Of a stretch of 64,000 nt of DNA, positions 1-8,974 are shown piece after piece (within the stretch, counting starts at the first letter, position 1; every line of letters begins with the position of its first letter). The position numbers were made by a program, and so were the translations under genes. Under the pieces are notes generated by a model. That model was given only the letters and a program-made list of their open reading frames with translations. It did no database searches and was not told where the DNA came from. The stretch is from Pedobacter panaciterrae. Its GTDB lineage: Bacteria > Bacteroidota > Bacteroidia > Sphingobacteriales > Sphingobacteriaceae. The stretch lies in contig NZ_LGEL01000019.1 in the NCBI RefSeq assembly GCF_001636695.1, forward strand, positions 1-64,000, in the 5' to 3' direction.

Positions 1-34
1 TTCGCTTGGGATCGGAGATGTGTATAAGAGACAG
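1..34 (+). other. Illumina Nextera adapter remnant (non-genomic)
   Basis: Bases 16-34 are identical to the 19-bp Tn5 mosaic end used in Nextera libraries, and bases 1-15 resemble the rest of the Nextera read-2 transposase adapter. By eye 30 of 34 positions agree, with mismatches at 1, 4, 6 and 11. This is an untrimmed library adapter at a contig end, not a biological Tn5 element. True genomic sequence probably starts at base 35. Confidence 0.95.
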
Positions 35-322
35 GTCATAGTTTTTATGACACGCCTATTGTAACAAAAATGTTATAGTTGGTGTGGCCGAGTTAAGATT
101 AGGCTAAGTTTTGAGTAGAAATTGAGCTAAAAAGTGAGGCTAATAGCGCCCCGTAGAAGAGATAATGCAGGGAAGTCCAATGTCTTTATCATAAAAGGAC
201 TAAAGCGCGTCAAAAGCCCTTAAAATAACTTAAATTGAACTTTGTTCTATTTTCCTTAAAAAGAAGCATTTTTTATAAAGATTGTCATTGAAGTGTCAGC
301 TAAAAGAGGGGCCGACTAAAAA
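35..322. other. Intergenic stretch without recognised gene
   Basis: About 290 bases between the adapter and the stop codon of ybeY. It is AT-rich with stops in all frames. I see no tRNA cloverleaf, no strong terminator hairpin and no coding signal. A short hairpin (gtcata...tatgac) lies directly next to the adapter junction. Confidence 0.6.
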
Positions 323-757
323 TCAGGAATTGAACAGAAGTGCTAAATAATGATCTTCACGTTCTGTCATTAATGTTTTTGCCGCTTTAGTTTTGTCTTT
401 ATATCCTAAAAGATGAAGAGCACCATGGATCATCACTCTACATAATTCCTGTTCAACGGTATGGTTAAATGTTGAGGCGTTTTCCTTTATTCTCTCTATA
501 CTGATAAATATATCGCCCACAATCGTTTTAAGCTCTTCTGAGTTGTCGAAAGTGATTACATCGGTATAAGTGTCATGATTCAGGTAATCCTGGTTTATGC
601 GCAATAAATATTCGTCTGAGCAGAGAATAAAATTTAATTCCTTTAGTAGATAACCTTCTTCTGCAACAGCAGATTTGAGCCAGGCTTTTATAATGGTCTT
701 TTTTTTAAGCGTATAAGTGGTGTCTTCGGTAAAAAAATTAATGCTTGCTTTGCTCAT
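323..757 (-). CDS. ybeY: Endoribonuclease YbeY (16S rRNA maturation)
   Basis: A 144-residue single-domain metalloprotein of the UPF0054/YbeY family, which acts in the cytoplasm in 16S rRNA 3' end processing and 70S quality control. The zinc motif sits near residues 111-121 and reads HGALHLLGYKD. The first two histidines are present, but the third ligand of the classical HGxLHLxGYDH motif is replaced by Asp, which I believe is common in Bacteroidota. The conserved TDVITFD segment at about residue 65 supports the family. Length is normal. It lies 11 bp downstream of the DUF4175 gene on the same strand and is probably co-transcribed with it. Confidence 0.93.
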   Translation of the reverse strand: MSKASINFFTEDTTYTLKKKTIIKAWLKSAVAEEGYLLKELNFILCSDEYLLRINQDYLNHDTYTDVITFDNSEELKTIVGDIFISIERIKENASTFNHTVEQELCRVMIHGALHLLGYKDKTKAAKTLMTEREDHYLALLFNS

Positions 758-768
758 CAGATCATGAA

Positions 769-3700
769 TTATTGGGGCGAATTTAGCAATTTAAAATACT
801 CTGTTATTTTCTTTTTATAGAAGAAGTTTAAATCAGGAGGAAGTTTTTGTAGCCATTCTGTTTCTGATTGTTGCATTTTTTTGAATTTTTCCAGCATTTG
901 TTTATAAGAAGGAGGGAAATCTTTAGCGGCTTTAGCTTCTCTTTTGGAATCCTGATCCTGCTCGCGCTCCGCATTCTCTGCGTCAAGGAGTTTTGTAAGG
1001 ATACCTTTTTGGCGATTCAGGGTCTCCTGCTCTATTTTTTTGTTTACTAATTCACTTTCAGTGGCCTTCATGTCCTCTATCATTTGATTGAGGTTTCCGA
1101 GTCCGTTTTTTCCGTCTTTATTCTGATCCTGATTTATCTTCTGAAGAGCTTCTCTGATCATTTGCTGCTGTTGGGCCATTTTTGCGAACTCCTGACTCAT
1201 CTGGCCTTTAGGAACAGTGCCTTTGTTCCCATTCTTTTGGAGTTGCTCGCGGGCTTGCTGCATCTTGTCGTTAAGCTGTTTTTGCATTTGTTGAAGCTGT
1301 TGCATGCTGCCTTTCTTTCCCTTACTTTCTGCGCCTCCTTTGGCATTCTTTTTCATGTTTTGTACCTGATCAAGGGCTTCATTTAGCATTAACGTAAGAT
1401 TGTTGATAGAGGTCATGGTATATTGCTGGTTTCTGTTTGCCATGGCGGTATTTCTTTCGCCAAGGTTTTCCAGGCTTTTATCAATATTGAAGTTGATCTT
1501 TTGCATTTCTTCATTAACTGCAGTTTCAATTTGCGGAACTCTTTTGCTTAAAGAGAATAAACTGTCAGCAATGGTTTTCATATTGTCTTTAATATTTCGC
1601 TGTTTCTGTACGTTTTGAGTATAAAGAGGATCGCTGCTATTTATTCCTTTTAAGTTCAGCATTACTTTTTCCTGATCAAAAGAAGTGTTTAAGAGGTTTT
1701 TTAATAGCTGACGCAGCTCATGAATGTTTAAGTTACTTTCCATTTCTGCTGATTCCTGCTGCATCTGTTCCATTTGTTTGGCAACCTTTTCCATCTGTTC
1801 AGCAGCTTTTTGCTGGCTCTTAGCAGCATCTTTTTTATTGTTCTGATCTAATTTGCTCTCGCTATCTTTTTGTTGCTGCTTGATTTCAGATGTTTCTTTC
1901 TCAGGATTTTTAAATGGATTTGGGCGCTCCATTTGCTGGTTTTTATCATCTAGTTTTTCGAGCTCTTTTTTTATGTCGTCGAACTCAGACGATAGTTTTT
2001 TCTGTTCTTCCTTAAGTTTATCTGCTGAAGCGTCTTTTTCTGCGCTTTTTTTGGATAATTCTTTTTGTTCCTTAGCAAGATCATTTAACCTGTCGGTATT
2101 GTTTTTAAGATTCTGTTCGAATTCCAGTTGTTTGTAAAGCTCTAATATTCTATCCAGTTCATTCTTTAAAGACTTGTTGTCAATTTGCATTTTAGACAAC
2201 TCGTTTTGAGTCTGATCCTTGTTGTTCTCATCTATTAAATTTTGAAGCTTTTGAAGCAGTTCTTTGGTTTTATCATTAAGAACATTGTTGAACAGGTCAT
2301 CAATCTTCTTTTGCTTCTCCATTAATTCATCCTTTAGTGCATTGTTTTCTTCTTTTTGGAGTGTATTCTTTTCATTTAAAGATTTGATTTCCTCAACCGC
2401 TTTTTCAAGTTGCTGCTGTTTATCCAGCAGTTGCTCTATCTGTTTTTTATCATCGAATGAGAGTTGCTTTTTGTCCAGTAAAGTTTCTCCCAGTTTCTTG
2501 CTCTCTTTTTCGACCTGGGAAGCTAGTTTAATGGTTTTTTCCATTTTCTGTTTAAGCTCTGTGCTTCCCTGGTTTAATTTTTCTGCAACTTGCTGCTGTG
2601 TAGGAACTTCAAATATCTTTATCGCTGATTTAGTTTTTTTAGGACCATTGACACCATCATTGTCTGCTATCTCAAAATAGTATTCAAGGGCTTGACCGGG
2701 TTTCAGAGGGACTTCATTTAAGTTCCAGAGATAGAAAAACGCATCTTCCTGCTGATTTTTCTTTAAAGAAATGGACTTTGTAACAGCGCTTTTTAACACA
2801 CCATTTTCTCTGACATTATATTGAAATTTAAGTGCGCTAAATCCATGATCATCCGATATTTTTCCGGAAAAATATAAAGCTTTGCTACTGATAGAGTCAG
2901 GGGTTTCAACAATTGAAATATTTGGGAATTCATCCTTAATAATAGCTATCTGATGGGAGAGAGAGTCTTTGCTATCTATAAAGTTGTTTTTAGGGATGAT
3001 CTGATATCCTGTATTTTCTTGTAGTTTCCTGGTAAAGCTAAAATTATTGTTGTTTGAAATTAAAGCGTGCTGTTTATCGTCAATAATAAAATTAAGTGCA
3101 TTTGTATTTTCTGTATTTAATGACCAGGTTACCACTGTTCCTTCTGGTAAGAGTAAATCGCCTACATTTTGAATGATTTCTTCTTTTTTATTTAGATAGG
3201 CAGGGTATTGTAGTTTGGCAGTAACGCTTAATACAGAGGGGCGGGGTTTAACTACAATTGTGTGCGAAAGCGAGTTAAAACCACCGGCTGAGAATTGAAT
3301 GTTTTTATTCTTTTGAAGGTTTTTGAATGTATAGGAAAAGCGGGTGTTACCTTCTTTTTCAAGTTTGTAAGTATTTACGCCGTCTGAAACATATACTTCC
3401 TGTGGAAGTTCATTCCCTGTTATTTTAAGCTGGATAGTTAAATCATCGCCCTGAGGAACGATTAATGCCTTGTTGAGCATCACAAAATCAAAAGGAGCTT
3501 TAGGTAAAATTTCTTTGTTGTACTGAACAAAACTACGCGTTCCTTCTTTTAGGATGGTTGGCGCGATTATACCAATAAGCAGTATGACTGACAGGGGTAT
3601 AAGAAAGTATTTAACGTACTTTCTATTGTCTTTTAGTTTAATTGCACTGGCAAATGGAACTGGTCTTAATTCCATTATTTTTTGATCAATTCCAGCTAAA

Positions 3701-4086
3701 ATTAATTGATTGTTGTTTGGATGTTGATTGGCAAGAGCCTGAAGCTGAAGTGTGTTTAGTAACTTATCTTTTACATTGAAAAAATGATCGCCAATTAATG
3801 TGGCCGCTTCTTCTATGCTTAAATTCTTGCTTAGTTTAAAATAAGAAAGAGCTGGTTTTATAATGAAAAATGATATTACTGCTAATGAGAGGACTAAAAA
3901 TGAGAAAAAAAGTACCGTTTTGGTACTTACGGCCGGGGTTGTATAGTAAACAAACAAAAAGAGGAAAAGATAGCCTATAAGCAATAATGCCGCGGCATAG
4001 ATGCATCCCCGCAGGAGCTTATTTAGATAAAACTTTTGCGTAAACTCATTAACTTTAGCTATTAAAATGTCGTAATTATTATTCAT
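769..4086 (-). CDS. DUF4175 family giant coiled-coil membrane protein
   Basis: An 1105-residue protein. The N-terminus holds two membrane helices (about residues 25-50 and 57-78) and a third at about 158-178. A beta-rich region with Ig-like character follows (roughly 200-500). The rest is a very long charged coiled coil, rich in K, E, Q and N, at about 500-830 and again at 930-1060, ending in a short tail with the motif FPPSYKQML near residue 1070. This layout matches the DUF4175 proteins of Bacteroidota, whose function is not established to my knowledge. The position next to ybeY suggests a housekeeping role in the envelope (inference). Long open frames on the opposite strand are side effects of the Lys/Glu/Gln-rich composition. 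Confidence 0.85.
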   Translation of the reverse strand: MNNNYDILIAKVNEFTQKFYLNKLLRGCIYAAALLLIGYLFLFLFVYYTTPAVSTKTVLFFSFLVLSLAVISFFIIKPALSYFKLSKNLSIEEAATLIGDHFFNVKDKLLNTLQLQALANQHPNNNQLILAGIDQKIMELRPVPFASAIKLKDNRKYVKYFLIPLSVILLIGIIAPTILKEGTRSFVQYNKEILPKAPFDFVMLNKALIVPQGDDLTIQLKITGNELPQEVYVSDGVNTYKLEKEGNTRFSYTFKNLQKNKNIQFSAGGFNSLSHTIVVKPRPSVLSVTAKLQYPAYLNKKEEIIQNVGDLLLPEGTVVTWSLNTENTNALNFIIDDKQHALISNNNNFSFTRKLQENTGYQIIPKNNFIDSKDSLSHQIAIIKDEFPNISIVETPDSISSKALYFSGKISDDHGFSALKFQYNVRENGVLKSAVTKSISLKKNQQEDAFFYLWNLNEVPLKPGQALEYYFEIADNDGVNGPKKTKSAIKIFEVPTQQQVAEKLNQGSTELKQKMEKTIKLASQVEKESKKLGETLLDKKQLSFDDKKQIEQLLDKQQQLEKAVEEIKSLNEKNTLQKEENNALKDELMEKQKKIDDLFNNVLNDKTKELLQKLQNLIDENNKDQTQNELSKMQIDNKSLKNELDRILELYKQLEFEQNLKNNTDRLNDLAKEQKELSKKSAEKDASADKLKEEQKKLSSEFDDIKKELEKLDDKNQQMERPNPFKNPEKETSEIKQQQKDSESKLDQNNKKDAAKSQQKAAEQMEKVAKQMEQMQQESAEMESNLNIHELRQLLKNLLNTSFDQEKVMLNLKGINSSDPLYTQNVQKQRNIKDNMKTIADSLFSLSKRVPQIETAVNEEMQKINFNIDKSLENLGERNTAMANRNQQYTMTSINNLTLMLNEALDQVQNMKKNAKGGAESKGKKGSMQQLQQMQKQLNDKMQQAREQLQKNGNKGTVPKGQMSQEFAKMAQQQQMIREALQKINQDQNKDGKNGLGNLNQMIEDMKATESELVNKKIEQETLNRQKGILTKLLDAENAEREQDQDSKREAKAAKDFPPSYKQMLEKFKKMQQSETEWLQKLPPDLNFFYKKKITEYFKLLNSPQ

Positions 4087-4178
4087 TAAAACAGTGGAAT
4101 GGGTAATAAAGTTAGAAAATAACTTTAAGAAAACGTTTAGATAAACATTTAACGAGTATTTTTAGAAAAAGTATATTT

Positions 4179-4991
4179 ATGAAATCATCAATTTTAGTCA
4201 TTACACTTATGGCTGTATTTACGAAAAGTTTTGATCCTCAGCCCAAAAGAACTGATAAAGGAAGTTCATGGAATAAGAATCCTGTCATAGCACATAGAGG
4301 CGCCTGGAAAAAGAATAATTTGCCCGAAAACTCTATTGCCTCTCTTAAAGAAGCAATAAGGTTGGGCTGCTATGGGTCTGAGTTCGATGTTCATATGACT
4401 TCGGATAGTGTTTTGGTTATTAATCATGATGCTGACTTTTACGGACTTCATATTGAGGACGTAACCTACAAGGAGCTATTAGCTAAAAAGCATCCAAATG
4501 GCGAGTATATTCCTACGCTTGAGGCTTATTTGAAAGAAGGAATGAAGCAGAAGAAAATGAAGCTTATTCTGGAGATAAAACAATCGAAGGCTGACCCGGA
4601 AAGAGATCTTAAATTAACCGACAAGGTTGTTGCGATGGTTAAGAAATTGAAAGCCAAAGAATGGGTTGACTACATTAGCTTTAGTTATGATGTTCTGAAG
4701 CGTGTTTTGGTGTTGGACCCAAAAGCTAAAGTGGCTTATTTGAACGGAGATGCATCATTGGAGAAACTTAAAGCAGATGGGTTTTATGGTGCTGATTATC
4801 ACTACAGTGTTTATAAAAAAGGAGAGTGGTTTCCCGAAGCAAAGAAACTGGGTTTAACTATTAATGCCTGGACAGTTAACAGCGCTGAGGATATGAAATG
4901 GTTACTTAAAAATAAGGTAGAATTTATTACTACAAATGAACCTGAACTGGCTTTTGAGACGATTAGTTCAATGCCTGCAGAAAATAAATAA
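4179..4991 (+). CDS. Secreted glycerophosphodiester phosphodiesterase family protein
   Basis: A 270-residue GDPD-family TIM-barrel protein, expected to hydrolyse glycerophosphodiesters to glycerol-3-phosphate and an alcohol. Residues 1-20 form a signal-peptide-like hydrophobic stretch, so the enzyme is probably periplasmic. Family motifs are visible: the HRGA and ENS segments at residues 39-52, the EFD metal site at about residue 68, NHD at about residue 84, and EIK at about residue 131. Length is typical. It is divergent from the DUF4175 gene with a 92-bp gap, and faces the cold-shock gene convergently. Confidence 0.9.
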   Translation: MKSSILVITLMAVFTKSFDPQPKRTDKGSSWNKNPVIAHRGAWKKNNLPENSIASLKEAIRLGCYGSEFDVHMTSDSVLVINHDADFYGLHIEDVTYKELLAKKHPNGEYIPTLEAYLKEGMKQKKMKLILEIKQSKADPERDLKLTDKVVAMVKKLKAKEWVDYISFSYDVLKRVLVLDPKAKVAYLNGDASLEKLKADGFYGADYHYSVYKKGEWFPEAKKLGLTINAWTVNSAEDMKWLLKNKVEFITTNEPELAFETISSMPAENK

Positions 4992-5003
4992 AAGCTTTAA
5001 AAC

Positions 5004-5033
5004 AAAAAAAGCATCGCAGGTTATCTGCGATGC
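5004..5033 (-). terminator. Rho-independent terminator of the cold-shock gene
   Basis: A perfect 9-bp stem (5011-5019 with 5025-5033) closes a 5-base loop. On the minus strand it is followed by seven T residues (plus-strand A tract 5004-5010). It lies 25 bp beyond the stop codon of the minus-strand cold-shock gene. Confidence 0.85.
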
Positions 5034-5057
5034 TGTACAATTTATGTTTTTAATAAT

Positions 5058-5249
5058 CTAGATTACTTTAACATTAATCGCATTCAACCCTTTTTTACCG
5101 CTTTCAACATCGTATTCAACTTTGTCGTTTTCACGAATTTCATCGATAAGGCCTGTTGAATGTACAAAAATTTCGCTATCTCCGTTTGCTGGAATGATGA
5201 ATCCGAAACCTTTAGTTACATTAAAAAATTTTACTGTTCCTTCTTGCAT
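5058..5249 (-). CDS. CspA-family cold-shock protein
   Basis: A 63-residue single cold-shock domain that binds single-stranded nucleic acid and acts as an RNA chaperone. RNP1 (KGFGFI, residues 13-18) and RNP2 (IFVHST, residues 27-32) are both intact, and it starts MQEGTVKFFN as in the family. It is monocistronic, with its own terminator (5004-5033) and a roughly 25-30 nt AT-rich leader below a candidate promoter at 5276-5309. Regulation by temperature is inferred from the family only. Confidence 0.95.
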   Translation of the reverse strand: MQEGTVKFFNVTKGFGFIIPANGDSEIFVHSTGLIDEIRENDKVEYDVESGKKGLNAINVKVI

Positions 5250-5275
5250 TGTATTATTTATTAAAAATTAAGTGT

Positions 5276-5309
5276 GCAATGTACATATTATTTTTTTATT
5301 AAAATGCAA
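5276..5309 (-). promoter_or_regulatory. Candidate promoter of the cold-shock gene
   Basis: On the minus strand a TTG (plus-strand caa at 5307-5309) is followed after 23 bases by TACATTGC (5276-5283). This resembles the Bacteroidota -33/-7 pattern, with one deviation from TAnnTTTG and a slightly long spacer. Confidence 0.4.
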
Positions 5310-5347
5310 GTGATTTATATTTTGGTAAATATAAAATCAGAAAAGCA

Positions 5348-6289
5348 TCATTTATTGTCCTTTTTGCCCTGAACAACCAATTTAATTTCGCTGGAATGGG
5401 GTATTCCAAGTGTTTTTCCCGGTGTAACCTTCAATAGATTTTGAAGGTAAACACTGATAATTGCTTCTAATGACTTCTTGCGCGCCTCTTTATGTTCTGG
5501 AAGAACGTTCCCAAACGAAGTTAAATACATTTTGCCATTGGCATTTACAAGCACGTCGAATTCGTATGCAAAGTCCTTGTACGCCTTCTCAATATCGATA
5601 CGATAGTATGGAAATAAATAGTCGTAGGATTGTGTTCTGCCCATAAAAGGGTCGACCGTTGTTATTTTTTTTACTTTAATGAGCTTGCTTACCGGGGTAA
5701 ATTCTACCGGTTGCCTGCCGGCAAATGCACTGTCAATATTTTGAGGGTTCCGATTGGATCGGGCAGCGAGCCATTGAACGTAAAGTGTATCTGCTTTTGA
5801 GGGTTTCTGGAGCTCCTCAGCGGTTGTTTTTAGTGTGTTTTTCAGGTAATTATCTGAATAATAAGTGATGTTAACATCGGATCTTATGTCTTTTGAAATT
5901 TCCTTTTTTTGTAGGTGAAGCCTTTGAAATACAAGACTATCCTTGCTTACTTTTTTAATGCGAAAATATTCATTTGCAAAATTGTATACATCACCATGAT
6001 CAAACATCAGGAAAAAGGGCTGCATCTTTTTCTTTTGAGGACTATAGGCCATCACCGTATCGTTTGATTTGAACTGAATAATCCAGGATGGTTCTTGTTG
6101 AAATCCCATTTCGTTGAAAGAAAGTCCGTTGCTAAACCTGCGCTTCACTTCCTGGTATCTAATTCCTATAATTGAATCAAAAGAAAGTTTTTCAACGGGT
6201 TTTTTTTCCTCTTTGGGGGTATTGCAGCTATAAGATGTACTGAGTAGGATTAAGCTTAATAGTATTGTTAAACGGGGCATCTTTATCAT
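5348..6289 (-). CDS. Hypothetical lipoprotein
   Basis: A 313-residue protein I do not recognise. The N-terminus has a lipoprotein signal: a hydrophobic stretch at residues 8-20 followed by Cys22 in a TSYSC context, then a charged Lys/Glu-rich linker. The rest is soluble and mixed alpha/beta with many Lys and Tyr residues and no catalytic motif I can name. It lies 68 bp downstream of the retropepsin-like gene on the same strand and may be in one transcript with it. An internal Met at residue 4 is an alternative start and changes nothing functionally. Confidence 0.7.
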   Translation of the reverse strand: MIKMPRLTILLSLILLSTSYSCNTPKEEKKPVEKLSFDSIIGIRYQEVKRRFSNGLSFNEMGFQQEPSWIIQFKSNDTVMAYSPQKKKMQPFFLMFDHGDVYNFANEYFRIKKVSKDSLVFQRLHLQKKEISKDIRSDVNITYYSDNYLKNTLKTTAEELQKPSKADTLYVQWLAARSNRNPQNIDSAFAGRQPVEFTPVSKLIKVKKITTVDPFMGRTQSYDYLFPYYRIDIEKAYKDFAYEFDVLVNANGKMYLTSFGNVLPEHKEARKKSLEAIISVYLQNLLKVTPGKTLGIPHSSEIKLVVQGKKDNK

Positions 6290-6357
6290 ATTTGTTAGGC
6301 TTCTTTTAGCGTAAAGGGCACATTTCTTACGTATACGGAAAGGGTAAAAATAAATAT

Positions 6358-7599
6358 TTATATCCGTTTCTTCAATTTTATAAGTTTGATAAGCAGTTCT
6401 CCATTTCTGTTTAAGGACAGGAAAATACCCCGGCCATCTCCAGAACGCAATGTTTTTGTAATGTCGTTAAGGTTTAGTGATTTAGTATTGGTAAAATTAA
6501 TGGACATTATTTCGTCTCCTTCATTTATTCCTGCTAATTCGGCAGGAGAATCAGGTTCAATTCTGCTGATAAAGTAATGCTTTTCCGGGGTTTCCTGAAC
6601 GTAGACTTCAATGCCCGACATATCGTGTTCAAAAGGACGCTTAAAATATTGATTTGGTTTTAGATACATAATTTCGTTTGCGTAATCGAAAGTAACGTTA
6701 AACCGACTTAGTATATCTGCTCCAAGGTTCCCATTTCGATTTAAAATAAGGGTTTTTACAGCTACGTCATCATATATCGGGTAGGAGGAAATAACATCTT
6801 TTAACTCGAAATTTCCTATTGTTATTTTTGGTACACGGCCTACATTTCCACTAATTGGTCCGCTCAATCCAATGCCGAGGTTAGCAGGAATAGATTTTTC
6901 CGGGACTGGAAAGGGTTTTTCATTTAAGGTTTCTAATGAAATGGCATGACTGGCTCCATTATCAACAACAACTTTTGCTGTTATAGCACCAAGTTCTTTA
7001 ATGTCAAGCTCTACATTGATATAAGGCTTGTTGTTAATTATTTCCAAGGGAACGATATCGCCTTTTATTTTCTTTTTGGTTCCGGGAAGGCTAAAGACTA
7101 TTCTTTTGGAAGAGTAATTTATTTCGACGGTAAAGCTGTTGAAGAAATAATAACCTAAAAGGCCATATATTCTGGTGCCCATATAATTTGAGAGGCCTAA
7201 AATGTCTGTTTTTAATATTGCCGTAGGTATGTAATTGATAGTTGCTTTATTAACTTTAGCTGAGACTTCGTTGGAGAGAAAGGCATCTATCTCCATTCCT
7301 TTTCCAAGACCAGTAATTTTAATGGGTCGAAGATCTTTTAGGTTTAAATCTTTAACAATTGAAGTATCTGTAATTACCAATGGGCCTACTCCTGTATCAA
7401 GAATGAAGTCATATGGGCCTTTATTGTTAATATACAAAGGAATGATAACTAAGTTCCTGATAAGGGTAAAGTTAACTGCATTTTTTGTGCGAGAGCCATT
7501 AAAGCTGAATTGCTGTGCTTTTGCCGTATATGCGGAGAAAATTCCAATTGTTATGGAAATCAGAATAACTTTTAAGAAAAAGAAATTAACATAACCCAT
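6358..7599 (-). CDS. Retropepsin-like aspartyl protease with PDZ domain
   Basis: A 413-residue protein with an N-terminal signal sequence (residues about 8-28). Two retropepsin-like halves follow. The first carries the active-site motif LDTG (about residue 68); the second has VDNGAS (about residue 212), with Asn in place of Thr. A PDZ domain occupies about residues 325-400, with SPAELAGI in the ligand-groove region. The arrangement is that of the secreted aspartyl-protease/PDZ proteins common in Bacteroidota. Substrate is unknown. The second motif raises the question whether the paired Asp arrangement is fully catalytic. Its start is only 41 bp from the divergent dacB-like gene. Confidence 0.8.
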   Translation of the reverse strand: MGYVNFFFLKVILISITIGIFSAYTAKAQQFSFNGSRTKNAVNFTLIRNLVIIPLYINNKGPYDFILDTGVGPLVITDTSIVKDLNLKDLRPIKITGLGKGMEIDAFLSNEVSAKVNKATINYIPTAILKTDILGLSNYMGTRIYGLLGYYFFNSFTVEINYSSKRIVFSLPGTKKKIKGDIVPLEIINNKPYINVELDIKELGAITAKVVVDNGASHAISLETLNEKPFPVPEKSIPANLGIGLSGPISGNVGRVPKITIGNFELKDVISSYPIYDDVAVKTLILNRNGNLGADILSRFNVTFDYANEIMYLKPNQYFKRPFEHDMSGIEVYVQETPEKHYFISRIEPDSPAELAGINEGDEIMSINFTNTKSLNLNDITKTLRSGDGRGIFLSLNRNGELLIKLIKLKKRI

Positions 7600-7614
7600 A
7601 ATCGAATTAATTGA

Positions 7615-7633
7615 ACTAATTTAATAAATTAGT
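7615..7633. promoter_or_regulatory. Inverted repeat between divergent start codons
   Basis: A perfect 8-bp inverted repeat (7615-7622 with 7626-7633, 3-base loop) sits inside the 41-bp gap between the divergent aspartyl-protease and D-Ala-D-Ala carboxypeptidase genes. It could be an operator for either or both genes, but is short and AT-rich, so chance is possible. Confidence 0.3.
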
Positions 7634-7640
7634 AGTCAGT

Positions 7641-8972
7641 ATGTGTAGATCTGAATTTAAAATTAAAGGCTTATTTCTTTTATTGGCTATCTCTGCTGGA
7701 TTTTCTTTCAGTGGATGCTCCATCGATCGTCGCATGTCAAGGAAGGTAAATCATCTTTTTAAGCAGTCTGAGGTTCTAAAAAAACATTATGTCGGGTTTG
7801 CTTTATACGATATGTCTGCTGATAAAATGGTGTTTGAGAATAATGCTGACAAGTATTTTACCCCGGCATCAAATACCAAGTTATTTACTTTTTATGGCGG
7901 GTTAAAAATTATCCCTGATTCAGTACCTGCTTTGAGGTATATTGAACGGGGAGATTCTCTGATATTTTGGGGAACGGGAGACCCCTCTTTTTTACAGGGG
8001 AAATTAAAAGGAACTAAAGCATTTAATTTTCTGAAAGACACACGTAAGCGGCTCTATTTTGCACCAGGAAGATATAAAGGTGATTTTTATGGAAAGGGCT
8101 GGCAATGGGATGATTACAATGATTATTATCAGGCAGAAATTAATGAGTTCCCAATAATGGGAAACCTGCTTGAAATTAATGAAAAGCAAGGAAAATTGAA
8201 GATTTCTCCCATGTTATTTGCTGATTGTGTTGGTTCGGACTCTTCAATAAAAGATACTGTTTTTCTGGTGAAGAGGAATTTCAATGAAAATAGATTTAAT
8301 TATCCGCCTGTGAAGGTGCCGGTAAAGTATACACAGGAGGTACCATATAAAGTTAGTTTATCAACAACATTAGCTCTATTGTCTGATACACTAGGGAAAA
8401 AGGTTGGGTTAATTAATATGGATATGCCTGCAAATGCAGCAACCTTATACTCACTAAAATCGGATTCTGTTTTTAAAGAGATGATGGTTCCCAGTGATAA
8501 CTTTATTGCCGAACAGCTACTTCTGGTGTATTCTAATCAAATTGGTCAGAATTTAAGTTCAGAGGATGCAATCGGGTACATTGAAAAGAACTATTTAAAA
8601 GAGCTACAGGACAAGCCAGTATGGATTGATGGCTCTGGTCTGTCGAGGTACAATTTATTCACACCAAGGGACATTATTAAGCTTCTGGAGCTAATTTATA
8701 AACAGGTGAATGATCAGAAGAGATTGTTCGCAATGCTTCCGGCAGGAGGAAAAAGCGGAACGTTGAAGAATGCGTATCCAAGAACTGATGATCCTTTTGT
8801 TTTTGGTAAAACGGGAACATTATCCAATGTGCATTGTCAGAGTGGCTATGTTGTGACTAAAAAAAATAAAGTCTACCTGTTCTCTTTTATGAACAATAAT
8901 TTTGTTTCCTCTGCAACTGGAATTAGAAATGAGATGGGTAAAATCGTGACTTACATACATGAAAATTTTTAA
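7641..8972 (+). CDS. D-alanyl-D-alanine carboxypeptidase/endopeptidase (PBP4 type, S13)
   Basis: A 443-residue S13-family penicillin-binding protein that trims or cleaves D-Ala cross-links in peptidoglycan. All three active-site motifs are visible: SNTK (SxxK) at about residue 79, SDN at about residue 289, and KTG at about residue 391. A lipobox ends in GC at residues 25-26, so the enzyme is probably a lipoprotein facing the periplasm. It is near the usual length. It converges on the D-Ala-D-Ala dipeptidase gene with only 2 bp between the two stop codons. Confidence 0.9.
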   Translation: MCRSEFKIKGLFLLLAISAGFSFSGCSIDRRMSRKVNHLFKQSEVLKKHYVGFALYDMSADKMVFENNADKYFTPASNTKLFTFYGGLKIIPDSVPALRYIERGDSLIFWGTGDPSFLQGKLKGTKAFNFLKDTRKRLYFAPGRYKGDFYGKGWQWDDYNDYYQAEINEFPIMGNLLEINEKQGKLKISPMLFADCVGSDSSIKDTVFLVKRNFNENRFNYPPVKVPVKYTQEVPYKVSLSTTLALLSDTLGKKVGLINMDMPANAATLYSLKSDSVFKEMMVPSDNFIAEQLLLVYSNQIGQNLSSEDAIGYIEKNYLKELQDKPVWIDGSGLSRYNLFTPRDIIKLLELIYKQVNDQKRLFAMLPAGGKSGTLKNAYPRTDDPFVFGKTGTLSNVHCQSGYVVTKKNKVYLFSFMNNNFVSSATGIRNEMGKIVTYIHENF

Positions 8973-8974
8973 GA

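Noticed and set aside
16-34. Tn5 transposon end as a genomic mobile element
   Set aside because: It sits at the very contig end joined to Nextera adapter sequence, with no transposase or second end.
1084-2680. Open frames on the plus strand of 60-138 codons inside the DUF4175 gene
   Set aside because: They are antisense to a long Lys/Glu/Gln-rich coding region, encode Ser/Phe/Leu-rich sequence without family likeness, and have no start signals.
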